A stretch of 64,000 nucleotides of DNA, taken from NCBI GenBank assembly GCA_017745295.1, contig JAGHZR010000006.1, forward strand, positions 186,001 to 250,000, read 5' to 3'. Positions 51,095 through 59,522 of this stretch are shown in pieces. Each line of letters opens with the position of its first letter. Position 1 is the stretch's first letter. Origin of the DNA: Novosphingobium sp. Lineage in GTDB: Bacteria; Pseudomonadota; Alphaproteobacteria; Sphingomonadales; Sphingomonadaceae. Below the pieces are notes generated by a model. The model was not told the origin of the DNA and did not search any database. It saw only the letters and a list, made by a program, of their open reading frames with translations. The position numbers and the translations under genes were made by a program.

Positions 51095-52107
51095 CTCCCA
51101 GGAACACACTCCTCCTCGCGGCGCTCGCCATAACCTGGGTCGGGGTAATGGCGTTGCCGGATCATGCCCACGCTTCCAAATGCGAGGCGGGCACGGTCTT
51201 CAATCCCATCACCAAAGTACGTTGGACCTGCATCTTTCCGATCACCATCGGCGGCGTGCGCGTCGGCAGCTACGACAAGCTCGACAAGGAACTCGACTCC
51301 CAGTCGACCTCGAAGCCGCTCTGCGCCTGCCGCAAGGGACTCGAGGTAACGCTCGGCATCAAGGTCTCGTACTGGTCGCCCAACCGAATGATCGATGTCG
51401 TGACCGAACCGGGCTGCATGATGGCGCTCGGCGCCGACATCATGCCGACCGGCGGCAAGCTGCAAGGCAGCCAGTCGTCGATCGCGGACGGCACGCAGAC
51501 CCGCAAGATGTTTGCGCAGATGCACTATTACATCTCGCCGGTCTGGGCGATGCTCGACATGTTCACCGACCTGCCCTGTCTGGAGAACGACGGCTTCGAT
51601 GTCGCGCTCATGACCGAAGTCCTGCCGACCTGGCAGTCGGCCACGCTCGGCGCCATTATCCAGCCAGAAGGCATTCTGTTCGGCAATCCGGCCGCAGGTC
51701 TCGCCTGCATGGGGGACAGCGCGGCGGCCGCAGCCGGCAAAGTCATCGATCCCCTGTTCTGGTGCATGGGGTCCTGGGGTTCCACCTATCCCATCGCCGG
51801 GGACATCCATTTCGGCGACAGTGTCGAAGCCTGGGCGGGCCTTGCCGCGCGCGGCACGTTCATGATGGGGCGCCTCGGTGCGCTCACGGTCAGTTCTGCT
51901 GACGGGTGCTCGTTCATCCCGCAGCCCATCTGGACCAAGTCCCGCTACAAGCTTCAGCTCATGGAGCCCGTCAAGGGCGGCAAATGCGTCAACATAGGCC
52001 GGCCCGGTGCGCTGTGGAGTTCCGCCAAGCACGCGCCAGGCAAGGACAATGCCCAGTTCATGCTCTTCGAAAAGGTGATCTGCTGTGCCGGGATCTCGGC
52101 GCCATGA
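51091..52107 (+). CDS. traU: TraU, mating-pair and pilus assembly protein
   Basis: 338 residues with a signal peptide and many Cys. The TraU signature segments are CEAGTVFNPITKVRWTCIFPITIGGVRVG, YWSPNRMIDVVTEPGCMMALG and HYYISPVWAMLDMFTDLPC…DVALMTEVLPTWQ. The Cys content fits the disulfide enzymes encoded in the same operon. Overlaps both neighbours by 4 bases. Confidence 0.92.
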   Translation: MTPRNTLLLAALAITWVGVMALPDHAHASKCEAGTVFNPITKVRWTCIFPITIGGVRVGSYDKLDKELDSQSTSKPLCACRKGLEVTLGIKVSYWSPNRMIDVVTEPGCMMALGADIMPTGGKLQGSQSSIADGTQTRKMFAQMHYYISPVWAMLDMFTDLPCLENDGFDVALMTEVLPTWQSATLGAIIQPEGILFGNPAAGLACMGDSAAAAAGKVIDPLFWCMGSWGSTYPIAGDIHFGDSVEAWAGLAARGTFMMGRLGALTVSSADGCSFIPQPIWTKSRYKLQLMEPVKGGKCVNIGRPGALWSSAKHAPGKDNAQFMLFEKVICCAGISAP

Positions 52108-54227
52108 GCAGATCGCTCTCCCCAAGTCCCGCACAGAGTGTCCGTTCCCACCGGAGGTCTGTCCGCCAAGGCCCCAACGGCCTGCGGTTTCTGTGCAGGA
52201 CCGGAGCCGTGTCGCTGCGTCCCCTGGGCGGCACGGCTCCAACCTCGGCCAGTGCGGCCACCTCCCTCCTGGATCGACGCGGGCATTCCCTCTCCGCCCG
52301 CCAAGTCGTTCTGGCCGCACTGGCCACCCTGTCCGTTTCCGGGCCCATTCCCACTGCCGAGGCACAAACCATGGAAGAACGCGCCCGCGCCGCTGCCGCA
52401 GCCTCCCGGACCAAATCGAGCGAAAGCGAAGCGATCACCGGCAACTACCTGACACCGGGGCTTGCCGGACAGGCGGTCACGACCGTCGATGGTAGCCGCT
52501 CGTTCACCCCAAGCCTTGCCTGCCGGAGGACTGCCAGCCTGCTCGAAGTCCTGGTCCAACCCGCCAGTACCGGCGACCTGACGGCAGTCAGCATCGCCCG
52601 CGATACCGATCTCGACGGAACCTTCGACAGCCGCTGGCACCTGCCGGTACCCGTCTCGGGCATCTGCGCCAACGGCGTGATCGCCTGCGATCCCGGAACC
52701 TGGAACGCCTGCAAGAGCTACCGCTGGCACGCCGACGCCTCAGGGAGCCTGACGCTGCAATCGGCAGAACTCACCGAACTTGCCGGGTGCTATTGCATTA
52801 ACGGCAGCTGCGGGGCCAATCTGGCCTGGTCCAACATGAGCGGCGTGCTGCGCGATCTCGGCGGCGGCATGATCGGCGCGCTGACCACCTCAGATCCGCG
52901 CTACGGCGTGACCGAGGCAGTCATCGACGGCCCCTCGATCCGTTATGTCGGGGCGCAGTCCACGGCATGTGCCGCCAGCCCGAGCCTTGCACAACCCGGC
53001 TACCGGGCAAATCCCGCGCCGATGGCGTCCGATGCCTATGCCGTGTCTTCGGGCAGTTCTGTCTTCCAGGCACTCGCCGGCTCGCAGGTGGGCACCGGAA
53101 CTTCGCTTCAGTATCGCCGCTGTTCAGCCGAGCGCACGGTGACCGTGCTCAGCGCCAAACCCGGTGAAATCATCAGCCGGACGTCCGGTGGGTACTCGAC
53201 GGTTGGCAGCAGTACCTCGCTCGACTTCCTGATGGGCTCCCCTTCCGACAACAGCCTGTCGGCAAGCGGCTGCAAGCTCATCGACTTTCGGATGACGCTG
53301 GATGTCCGCGATCCGGCTCGCATCGTGAATGCGCGGCTTGCGCGGTGGTTCGCAGACGACTGGGCACAGATCCGGATCGACGGCGAGGTGGTAGCCTCCG
53401 GGCCGCAAGCCTGGACCTCCTCGGGATTGCCGCCGGGAAAATGCGAGCAGAAGAAGACCTACACGCAAAGTCCGAACCTCGACATCACCTCGCGGTTGAC
53501 CGCCGGAACCCACGAGATCTGGCTGCGCGTCGCCGTGGCCGACGAGGGGGAGGCGTTCGCGCAAATTCAGGTCGATGTCGACGACAGCTGCAAGACGGTC
53601 GAGCAGCTTGTCGACGGCTGCGCCGTCATTGCAGGCGACACGCAGTGCCGGCTCGACAGCGAGACGGTCGACGGCGTTCAGACCTTCATCAAGGGTGTGG
53701 CGACCGGTCTCAAACCCCTGCCCCAGACCCGGCAGCTGGGCGGGCCGGGCTGTCCGGTCGAACTCACCCGGGATTTCTTTCAAAAGGACAGAACCTATCG
53801 CTGCACCTCGGTCGAGGCGCCGCTGCCGGACACGAGCCGCGGTGCTTACATCATCGATCATTCCACCGAAGCCCTGCTCGCCGATCGGGCACTCCGGAGC
53901 GATGGAAGTTTCTCCGAAACCACCCGTCCCTTCTCGCTTCCCGATCGCGGATCGGTCGCGACCTGCGAACCGATCTGCAAGACCCGGAAAGCCGCCGCCA
54001 ATGACGGCGTCGCAGCAGACGGCATTGTCGCCGATCGTCAGAATGTGCCGGTCGGCGAAGAAATCCATTTCCACGCCTGCACCGATGACAACCGGTGCCC
54101 GGCAGGCCCCGGCGAGGAGATCGTCTCCGCATGCGGGTGCCTCGACGATTTTCCGGAAGCAGTCTCCATGATGCAGACCGTGCGGCTCGCCGGAGCCGAT
54201 CTCGTTTGCACGCAGGTAACGCCATGA
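52104..54227 (+). CDS. traN: TraN-like mating-pair protein, N-terminal gene of a split pair
   Basis: 707 residues. The basic N-terminal extension is followed by a hydrophobic export signal (LSARQVVLAALATLSVSGPIPTAEAQ). The mature part is Cys-rich with TraN-like segments (LACRRTASLLEVLVQP; ISGICANGVIACDPGTWNACKSYRW; LAGCYCINGSCG; LEELVDGCAVIAGD-type Cys pairs; VATCEPICKTRK). Its stop overlaps the next gene by 4 bases. That next gene carries the conserved C-terminal TraN half. F-plasmid TraN is one chain and binds recipient outer-membrane proteins. Split or duplicated forms would be assembled from two exported proteins. Confidence 0.75.
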   Translation: MSRSLSPSPAQSVRSHRRSVRQGPNGLRFLCRTGAVSLRPLGGTAPTSASAATSLLDRRGHSLSARQVVLAALATLSVSGPIPTAEAQTMEERARAAAAASRTKSSESEAITGNYLTPGLAGQAVTTVDGSRSFTPSLACRRTASLLEVLVQPASTGDLTAVSIARDTDLDGTFDSRWHLPVPVSGICANGVIACDPGTWNACKSYRWHADASGSLTLQSAELTELAGCYCINGSCGANLAWSNMSGVLRDLGGGMIGALTTSDPRYGVTEAVIDGPSIRYVGAQSTACAASPSLAQPGYRANPAPMASDAYAVSSGSSVFQALAGSQVGTGTSLQYRRCSAERTVTVLSAKPGEIISRTSGGYSTVGSSTSLDFLMGSPSDNSLSASGCKLIDFRMTLDVRDPARIVNARLARWFADDWAQIRIDGEVVASGPQAWTSSGLPPGKCEQKKTYTQSPNLDITSRLTAGTHEIWLRVAVADEGEAFAQIQVDVDDSCKTVEQLVDGCAVIAGDTQCRLDSETVDGVQTFIKGVATGLKPLPQTRQLGGPGCPVELTRDFFQKDRTYRCTSVEAPLPDTSRGAYIIDHSTEALLADRALRSDGSFSETTRPFSLPDRGSVATCEPICKTRKAAANDGVAADGIVADRQNVPVGEEIHFHACTDDNRCPAGPGEEIVSACGCLDDFPEAVSMMQTVRLAGADLVCTQVTP

Positions 54228-55336
54228 AGTTGGTGCGTCACTCCGGTCGCACCGTCCCTGGCCTCGCCGGCTCGCTCGCCTGCCTCTTCCTTGCCTTTGC
54301 GGCGCCGGTGCCCGTGAGCGCGCAGCAGATCTGCGCGGTAGACCTCAACGGAAACGGCGACGCTGCCGACCCCGGCGAGCAGGCCGGTTGCATCGCCACT
54401 ACCGATGGCCAGCAACTCTGCCCCATCCAGGCGGCGGACTGTGCGGCCGACGGCGCCGGCAGATACACCTGCCCCATCGGCCCGCAATTCGCCTGCCACA
54501 CCCGTTCGAGCGGCGGGACACCTGCCTGCTCGCCGAACGCCTGCATCGATCTCTCGGTCCATCCCATCGCCGAAGAACCGCCGATCGACGATGCCGGCCC
54601 GGAGGCCAATGGCGGCATCGATGCCGACGGCAATTGCATGGGCGAGGTACGGATCTTTTCGGGCCGCGGCATGCGCTGCCGCCCTCCCGGACTCTCGACG
54701 ACATTCGCCAACTGCTGCAAGGACAAGGGCAAGATCGTCAAGGACGGCATGGGCTCGTCGATCTCATCGATCGGGACGAAAATCGCCGTCGCCAAGGGCG
54801 TCTTCACCGGCATGAAAGCAGCCTACACCGCCTTCAAGGCAGGTGCGACCGCAGGCCAGGCTGCCAGCGCGGGCGCCAATGCCCTGATCATCGGGCTCGA
54901 TCCGAGTTCCATCGCCGTGAGCCTCGCGATCAACTTCATGATGGAGTTCCTGCTCTCGGGCTGCGACCAGCAGGACATGGAAGCCGCCATGCTGCGGGCG
55001 TCGGGCATGTGCCACGAGATCGGCACTTACTGCACATCGAGCGTGCTCGGCGTCTGCCTGCAAAAGGCGCGCGGGTCCTGCTGCTTCAACACCAAGCTCG
55101 GCCGGATCATCCAGGAACAGGGTCGCCCGCAGCTCAAGGCCTACAACGCGGATCTCTGGGGCACGGCGAAACAGCCGATGTGCCGCGGCTTCACGCCGGA
55201 GGAGTTCCAGGCACTCGATTTCAGCAAGATGGACCTCTCCGAATACTACGCGGAGATCGAAACCCGCGCGCAATCGGAGATCCAGATCGACATGGAGGAC
55301 CGGGTCGATGCTTACCTCAAGGCCGTCAATCAGTAA
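54224..55336 (+). CDS. TraN-like mating-pair protein, C-terminal gene of a split pair
   Basis: 370 residues with its own signal peptide (LAGSLACLFLAFAAPVPVSA). Cys-rich region (CAVDLNGNGDAADPGEQAGCIATTDGQQLCPIQ…), then the conserved TraN end (FANCCKDKGKIV; CDQQDMEAAMLRASGMCHEIGTYCTS; CLQKARGSCCFNTKLGRIIQEQGRPQLKAY; PMCRGFTPEEFQALDFSKMDLSEYY). The ATG overlaps the previous stop. Because it has a separate export signal, the split looks genuine rather than a sequencing error. Confidence 0.82.
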   Translation: MKLVRHSGRTVPGLAGSLACLFLAFAAPVPVSAQQICAVDLNGNGDAADPGEQAGCIATTDGQQLCPIQAADCAADGAGRYTCPIGPQFACHTRSSGGTPACSPNACIDLSVHPIAEEPPIDDAGPEANGGIDADGNCMGEVRIFSGRGMRCRPPGLSTTFANCCKDKGKIVKDGMGSSISSIGTKIAVAKGVFTGMKAAYTAFKAGATAGQAASAGANALIIGLDPSSIAVSLAINFMMEFLLSGCDQQDMEAAMLRASGMCHEIGTYCTSSVLGVCLQKARGSCCFNTKLGRIIQEQGRPQLKAYNADLWGTAKQPMCRGFTPEEFQALDFSKMDLSEYYAEIETRAQSEIQIDMEDRVDAYLKAVNQ

Positions 55337-56174
55337 GGCCCTGCTCACAGGCCTGATCGGCCTCGGCGCTGGCGCAGCAGCCCCCGAAAACGGACGCCGG
55401 GCGATCGGCGCCGAGGGAGCGGCGGCCATGGACCGGCTCGAGCAAGCCCTGCGAAATGCCAAGGACCTGCCGGACGGGACTCCGTCTCCGCAGCTGCCGC
55501 GAGCGGCCACGCCGCCGGAACGACGGCGCGCATTCGAAGGCCTGAGGCAGCGATCCGCCAATCCGGCTATGGAAGCGCGGGCTCGAGCCGCCAATGCCGC
55601 CGCCCAGGCCGGTCTCGCCGCCGAGCGCGCCAAGCAGGCGCGGGCCCTGCGCCAGGCGCTGGGGCTGGAGCCCGGAGAAGAACAGGCGCTTGCCAAGGCC
55701 GTCCCGGCTGCGCCGAAAGGATGGGTCCCGGTCCTGTTTGCCTCCTCCTCGATGCCGTCTGCCACCTTACGCAGCTATGCCGCGCAGCTCGAACGGGTAC
55801 GCGGGGTGATCGCCTTTCGCGGCGTTCCCGGCGGGATGAAAAGGATCACCCCGCTGGCGAGGCTCAGCGCCGAGGTCCTGCGCATCGATCCCGGCTGCGA
55901 GGGTCCAGCCTGCCGTATGCGCTCGGTGCAGATCGTCGTCGACCCGATCCTGTTCCGTCAGTTCACCGTCAGGCGTGTCCCCGCACTGGTCATGGTGCCA
56001 GGCGACCCCACGCTCCCGTACTGCGAGCGCGGTGATGATGAGGCGCCTCCAGTGCGCGGCGCTGCTCCGCTCGTGTACGGCGACAGCGCCCTGTCCGGCT
56101 TACTCGAGGAATATGCCCGCCTCGGCGGCAAGGAGGAGGTACGCGGTGCACACGCCCTGCTCAGCAATCCCTGA
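55308..56174 (+). CDS. trbC: TrbC, F-type pilus assembly protein
   Basis: 288 residues. The N-terminal helical, Ala/Arg-rich region is followed by the TrbC_Ftype domain (VPVLFASSSMPSATLRSYAAQLERVRGVIAFRGVPGGMKRITPLARL; VDPILFRQFTVRRVPALVM). This domain is thioredoxin-like without a CxxC. It overlaps the preceding gene by 29 bases and the peptidase by 29 bases. Confidence 0.88.
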   Translation: MLTSRPSISKALLTGLIGLGAGAAAPENGRRAIGAEGAAAMDRLEQALRNAKDLPDGTPSPQLPRAATPPERRRAFEGLRQRSANPAMEARARAANAAAQAGLAAERAKQARALRQALGLEPGEEQALAKAVPAAPKGWVPVLFASSSMPSATLRSYAAQLERVRGVIAFRGVPGGMKRITPLARLSAEVLRIDPGCEGPACRMRSVQIVVDPILFRQFTVRRVPALVMVPGDPTLPYCERGDDEAPPVRGAAPLVYGDSALSGLLEEYARLGGKEEVRGAHALLSNP

Positions 56175-56763
56175 TCCGCGGCGCTGCCTGACCGCGCAGC
56201 TGCTTGGTGCGATCACCTATCTACCGCGGCAAGCCGCCGAAGCCATAAGCCCCCAAGGGCAGGAAGGACCCACAAGCTGGCGCCGGCTGCGCCTCGCGTT
56301 GCTGGTGGCCTGCCCCGCGGCCCTCGCTGCCGGCATCATGATGCCGCGGATCACTCTCGTGGTGTCTCCTTCGATCGAAGCCTGGGTCCTGACCGAACAA
56401 CCAGGCCCCATTGCGCGCGGCGACTTCGTTCGCTTCACCCTCAGCCATCCCGTCGCGGGCCCCGCCCCGGTTCCGGTCACCAAGCATGCCTTGTGCCTTC
56501 CGGGCGACAAACTGACGACGGTGGAGCGCTCGTCTCCCCTTTCAGCTCATGACCGCGACGGCTGGTACTACTGCAACGGCCGCCTCCTCGGCATAAGCCT
56601 GCCCCGCGCCCATAACGGCATGGCGCTTCAGCACATGCATTGGAGCGGGATCGTTCCGCCAGGCATGGCCTATGTTGGCTCCGCGCACCCGCACGGGTTC
56701 GACAGCCGCTACTTCGGCCTGGTTTCCATCAAGCGCCTCACGCGCATGGAGCGATTGCTGTGA
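56146..56763 (+). CDS. S26-type signal peptidase of the transfer system
   Basis: 205 residues from GTG 56146, which has AGGAGGAGG 6 bases upstream. One transmembrane helix (LALLVACPAALAAGIMM) precedes the S26 fold, with the likely nucleophile Ser in VVSPSIEAWV, then GDFVRFTLSHP, TKHALCLPGDKL and IVPPGMAYVGSAHPHGFDSRYFG. It resembles the TraF/LepB-type peptidases that mature conjugative pilins. It probably cleaves the pilin precursor here. The general-base Lys is likely the one in VTKHALCLPGD. Confidence 0.85.
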   Translation: MHTPCSAIPDPRRCLTAQLLGAITYLPRQAAEAISPQGQEGPTSWRRLRLALLVACPAALAAGIMMPRITLVVSPSIEAWVLTEQPGPIARGDFVRFTLSHPVAGPAPVPVTKHALCLPGDKLTTVERSSPLSAHDRDGWYYCNGRLLGISLPRAHNGMALQHMHWSGIVPPGMAYVGSAHPHGFDSRYFGLVSIKRLTRMERLL

Positions 56764-57647
56764 GCGGCGCCCTGCTCCAGTCCCTTGCTGCGGCCGCCGT
56801 GCTGTCCAGCGCCGCGCAGGCTTCGCCAGACTCCAGGACCGCTCCCCCGGACGGTAGGCAAGGCTACTGGTGGTACCAGGCTCCCGAGCCGGAAAGCACA
56901 GCGGACGAGGAACCGCTTCCGAAGCCGCGCATCCCGCCGATGGCCGAACTTGCGTCCTGGACCCCGCCCCGGATCCGCAAGCTGATCGAGGACCAGCGCG
57001 ACTATGCCGCCACGGTGCTGACGGTCGAGGCGGTCGCGGATTTCTGGCGTCTCGAGGACTTTGCCCGGCGCAAGGCACGGGCCTTTGCAGGGCTCACGCA
57101 AATCGCGATGCTCCAGCACCCGGAGCTCAATGCGAAATCGGCGAACCCGATGGTCGGCGATGCCCGCGCGCAGCTTGCCGCGCAGAAGGACTCGATCCGA
57201 AACGCCTATCTGCGCGCGAAGTCGAACGAGTTCGCGCTGGTCATGTTCTCGAGGGTTTCTTGCGGATATTGCCGCGTGCAGTGGCCCATCATTCAGCGCT
57301 TCCAGGATGAGACCGGTTGGCAGGTCACGCGGATTGATCTCGACGAGCGCCCTGAGGCCGGGTCGCGCTTCGGGGTCGAAGTGACGCCGACCACTATGGT
57401 GATCCGCCGCAGCAGCCGGCAGCGGATGATCGTGGCGACCGGCGTCGAGGCCTATCCCACCCTTGCGCAAATGACCTACCAGGCTGTGCGCCTGCTGCGG
57501 GGCGATATCCGCCCAGAGCAGTTCATGACCGGCCCTGGCGAGGACGCAGGGTTCTTCGATGCCCTCGGTAACGGTCCGGTCGGCGCGAGCAGTGCCGGTC
57601 GTGACGCGACTATCTCGGAAACCGGCATGGGAGGGGACGCGCCATGA
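56760..57647 (+). CDS. traF: TraF, pilus assembly thioredoxin-fold protein
   Basis: 295 residues from GTG 56760 (GTGA overlap with the peptidase stop, GGAG 8 bases upstream). Signal peptide (LLQSLAAAAVLSSAAQA), WWYQAPEP, and a TraF thioredoxin domain with CGYC (FALVMFSRVSCGYCRVQWPIIQRF; GVEVTPTTMVIRRSS; AYPTLAQMTYQAVRLLRGDIRPEQF). F-plasmid TraF lacks an active CxxC; here CGYC is present, so the protein may be redox-active. Confidence 0.9.
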   Translation: MSGALLQSLAAAAVLSSAAQASPDSRTAPPDGRQGYWWYQAPEPESTADEEPLPKPRIPPMAELASWTPPRIRKLIEDQRDYAATVLTVEAVADFWRLEDFARRKARAFAGLTQIAMLQHPELNAKSANPMVGDARAQLAAQKDSIRNAYLRAKSNEFALVMFSRVSCGYCRVQWPIIQRFQDETGWQVTRIDLDERPEAGSRFGVEVTPTTMVIRRSSRQRMIVATGVEAYPTLAQMTYQAVRLLRGDIRPEQFMTGPGEDAGFFDALGNGPVGASSAGRDATISETGMGGDAP

Positions 57648-58234
57648 GAGCCGAAAAACTGCGGCTTGCCGCGCTCGCATCCGGCGCGGCAACGGCCCTT
57701 TACGCCGCCCCGGCAGCCCAAGCTAGCGTCGCCGCCGATCCGCGCAGCGCCGCCATTCATCAGGTCTCCGATCAGCGAGCGATGGCGGCATGGCTTTCAA
57801 GGGTTCCGGTAACGCGCGACTTTCCTGACGACTTCGCCCCGACCCTTGCCGGTCATGGTCCCGCTTTCGTGATCGAGATGACGACGTCGCCCGGATGCAT
57901 TCCCTGCGGCGACCTCTGGTCGAAATTGAGTGGTCTTGCGCGCCGGTACGGCTGGCAGGTCCGCGCCCTCGGCCCCGAGCAAGCTGCCGTCCTGTCTGGC
58001 CGAATGGGTCTGCCATGGGTCGGATATCCGGTCGCCTGGGTGCGCCCCCGGTTAGACCAGGCCCGAACGATCCCCATCGCGATCGGTACCGATCACACCG
58101 CGAACCTCGCGCGCAACCTCTACCTCTCGTCGAAAATGCTCACAGGGGTCAGGCCCGCGGTAGCCGTGCGCGCGATGGCAAAATTCACCGGCATTGTTGC
58201 GAGCCCAGCGCCGGACCGGAAGCCTCGGCCATGA
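57644..58234 (+). CDS. Thioredoxin-like periplasmic protein (TrbB-like)
   Basis: 196 residues with a signal peptide (LAALASGAATALYAAPAAQA) and a redox pair CIPC in FVIEMTTSPGCIPCGDLWSKLSGLARRYGW. A GYPVAWV segment fits the cis-Pro loop. It starts at the TraF stop (ATGA). Probably a disulfide isomerase for TraN, TraU and TraH, like TrbB of F. Sequence similarity to TrbB is not obvious. Confidence 0.75.
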   Translation: MRAEKLRLAALASGAATALYAAPAAQASVAADPRSAAIHQVSDQRAMAAWLSRVPVTRDFPDDFAPTLAGHGPAFVIEMTTSPGCIPCGDLWSKLSGLARRYGWQVRALGPEQAAVLSGRMGLPWVGYPVAWVRPRLDQARTIPIAIGTDHTANLARNLYLSSKMLTGVRPAVAVRAMAKFTGIVASPAPDRKPRP

Positions 58235-58257
58235 CGCCGGGAACGCATACGTCCGCC

Positions 58258-59451
58258 TTATACCTGGCCGGCAAGCAGGCGCGCGGCATCCCACAGCGGC
58301 ATCACTTCGATCCCGTGGCCGGAGGGATATGCCTCCGTCCCCGGATAGACGATGATCTTGCGCGCAGGTGCAAGGTCTTCCGCCGCGTGATGGAACCCGC
58401 GTTCCACCTTGGGAGCGAGGCTGCGCTTGAACTCGATGGCCCAGAGTTCGCCGCCCGGCAGCGTAAGCAGAAGATCGATTTCGGCGCCTGCGGCGCTGCG
58501 ATAAAAGTTCGCAGACGTTCCTTCGGGCGCCGCCATGATCAGGCTCTCGAGCGCAAACCCTTCCCAGCTCGCACCGGCCACCGGGTGCCCCAGCAGGTCT
58601 TCGAGCGTCACGATACCCAGAAGCGCGTGAACGAGACCGCTGTCCCGCACGTAGATGCGCGGGGATTTGACGAGGCGCTTCGAGGCATTGCTGTGCCAGG
58701 GCTCGAGGCGGCGGACCAGGAGCAGGTCCACCATCAGATCGAGATAGCTCGCAACCGTCTTGGAATCGACGCCGAGGCTTCTTGCGAACTCCGATGCGTT
58801 GAGCAGGCTGGATTGGTGGTGCGCCAGCATCGTCCAGAACCGGCGCAGCGTCTCGGCAGGAATGCGCGGCCCGAACATCGGGATGTCACGCTCGAGATAG
58901 GTGCGGATGAAATCCCGCCGCCACCGCATACTCAGATGATCGCTGCGGGCCAGGAAGCTGTCGGGAAACCCTCCCCGCAGCCAGAGCTTGTCGCCATCCT
59001 GCTTCGGTGCCTCGACAATGCCGAGAGGCCCCATCTCAAGGTAGCTGATGCGCCCGGCAAGGCTTTCACCCGACTGGGCCAGGAGGTCGATCGATGCGGA
59101 TCCGAGCAGCAGGAAGCGGCCGGTCCTCAGGCCCTTGCGGCGTCCCTTATCGATCAGCCCGCGCAGCGGCTGGAAGATCTCCGGCAGCCTGTGGACCTCG
59201 TCGAGAATGACGAGCTTGTCCTCGTGCTGCGCAAGATAGAGTTCGGGCTCCGCGAGCTTGGCGCGGTCGGCCTCGGATTCGAGATCAAGGTAGAGCGCGT
59301 CTCGGTCCTCGCCGATGGTTTGAGCCAGCGTGGTCTTGCCGACCTGGCGCGGCCCAAGGAGGGCGACGGCTGGTGCACTGTCCAATCGCTCGACGAGCTC
59401 GGCTGCAATCTGCCTTTCAATCATCCTCGCATATTCGGAATACTGATCCAA
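58258..59451 (-). CDS. AAA+ ATPase with DUF4143 domain, inserted antisense in the tra operon
   Basis: 397 residues: Walker A GPRQVGKTT (33-41), Walker B LVILDEVHRLPEIF, LLLGSAS (sensor 1) and GRISYLEMGPL, then a middle helix-turn-helix-like part (LNASEFARSLGVDSKTVASYLDLMVDLLLVRRLEPW) and the DUF4143 nuclease-like end (ASWEGFALESLI; AEIDLLLTLPGGELWAIEFKRS). The EIDLL…IEFK pattern resembles a PD-(D/E)XK core. It is transcribed against the tra genes and fills the space between the thioredoxin-like gene and traH. Such ATPases are widespread, of unclear role, and sometimes linked to mobile DNA. Confidence 0.88.
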   Translation of the reverse strand: MDQYSEYARMIERQIAAELVERLDSAPAVALLGPRQVGKTTLAQTIGEDRDALYLDLESEADRAKLAEPELYLAQHEDKLVILDEVHRLPEIFQPLRGLIDKGRRKGLRTGRFLLLGSASIDLLAQSGESLAGRISYLEMGPLGIVEAPKQDGDKLWLRGGFPDSFLARSDHLSMRWRRDFIRTYLERDIPMFGPRIPAETLRRFWTMLAHHQSSLLNASEFARSLGVDSKTVASYLDLMVDLLLVRRLEPWHSNASKRLVKSPRIYVRDSGLVHALLGIVTLEDLLGHPVAGASWEGFALESLIMAAPEGTSANFYRSAAGAEIDLLLTLPGGELWAIEFKRSLAPKVERGFHHAAEDLAPARKIIVYPGTEAYPSGHGIEVMPLWDAARLLAGQV

Positions 59452-59522
59452 ATTTGCAAGGTTAAATTTCCCGAAGATTTAGCGCTATTTCGCTCGCCGC
59501 CTTATCCCACACGAGGTTTGTC

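Noticed and set aside
50800..52365. 521-codon minus-strand frame opposite traW and traU
   Set aside because: Shadow of traU and traW; no start signals and no family features.
52104..55336. TraN split caused by a sequencing frameshift
   Set aside because: The second gene has its own ATG in an ATGA overlap and its own signal peptide, as do other junctions in this operon.
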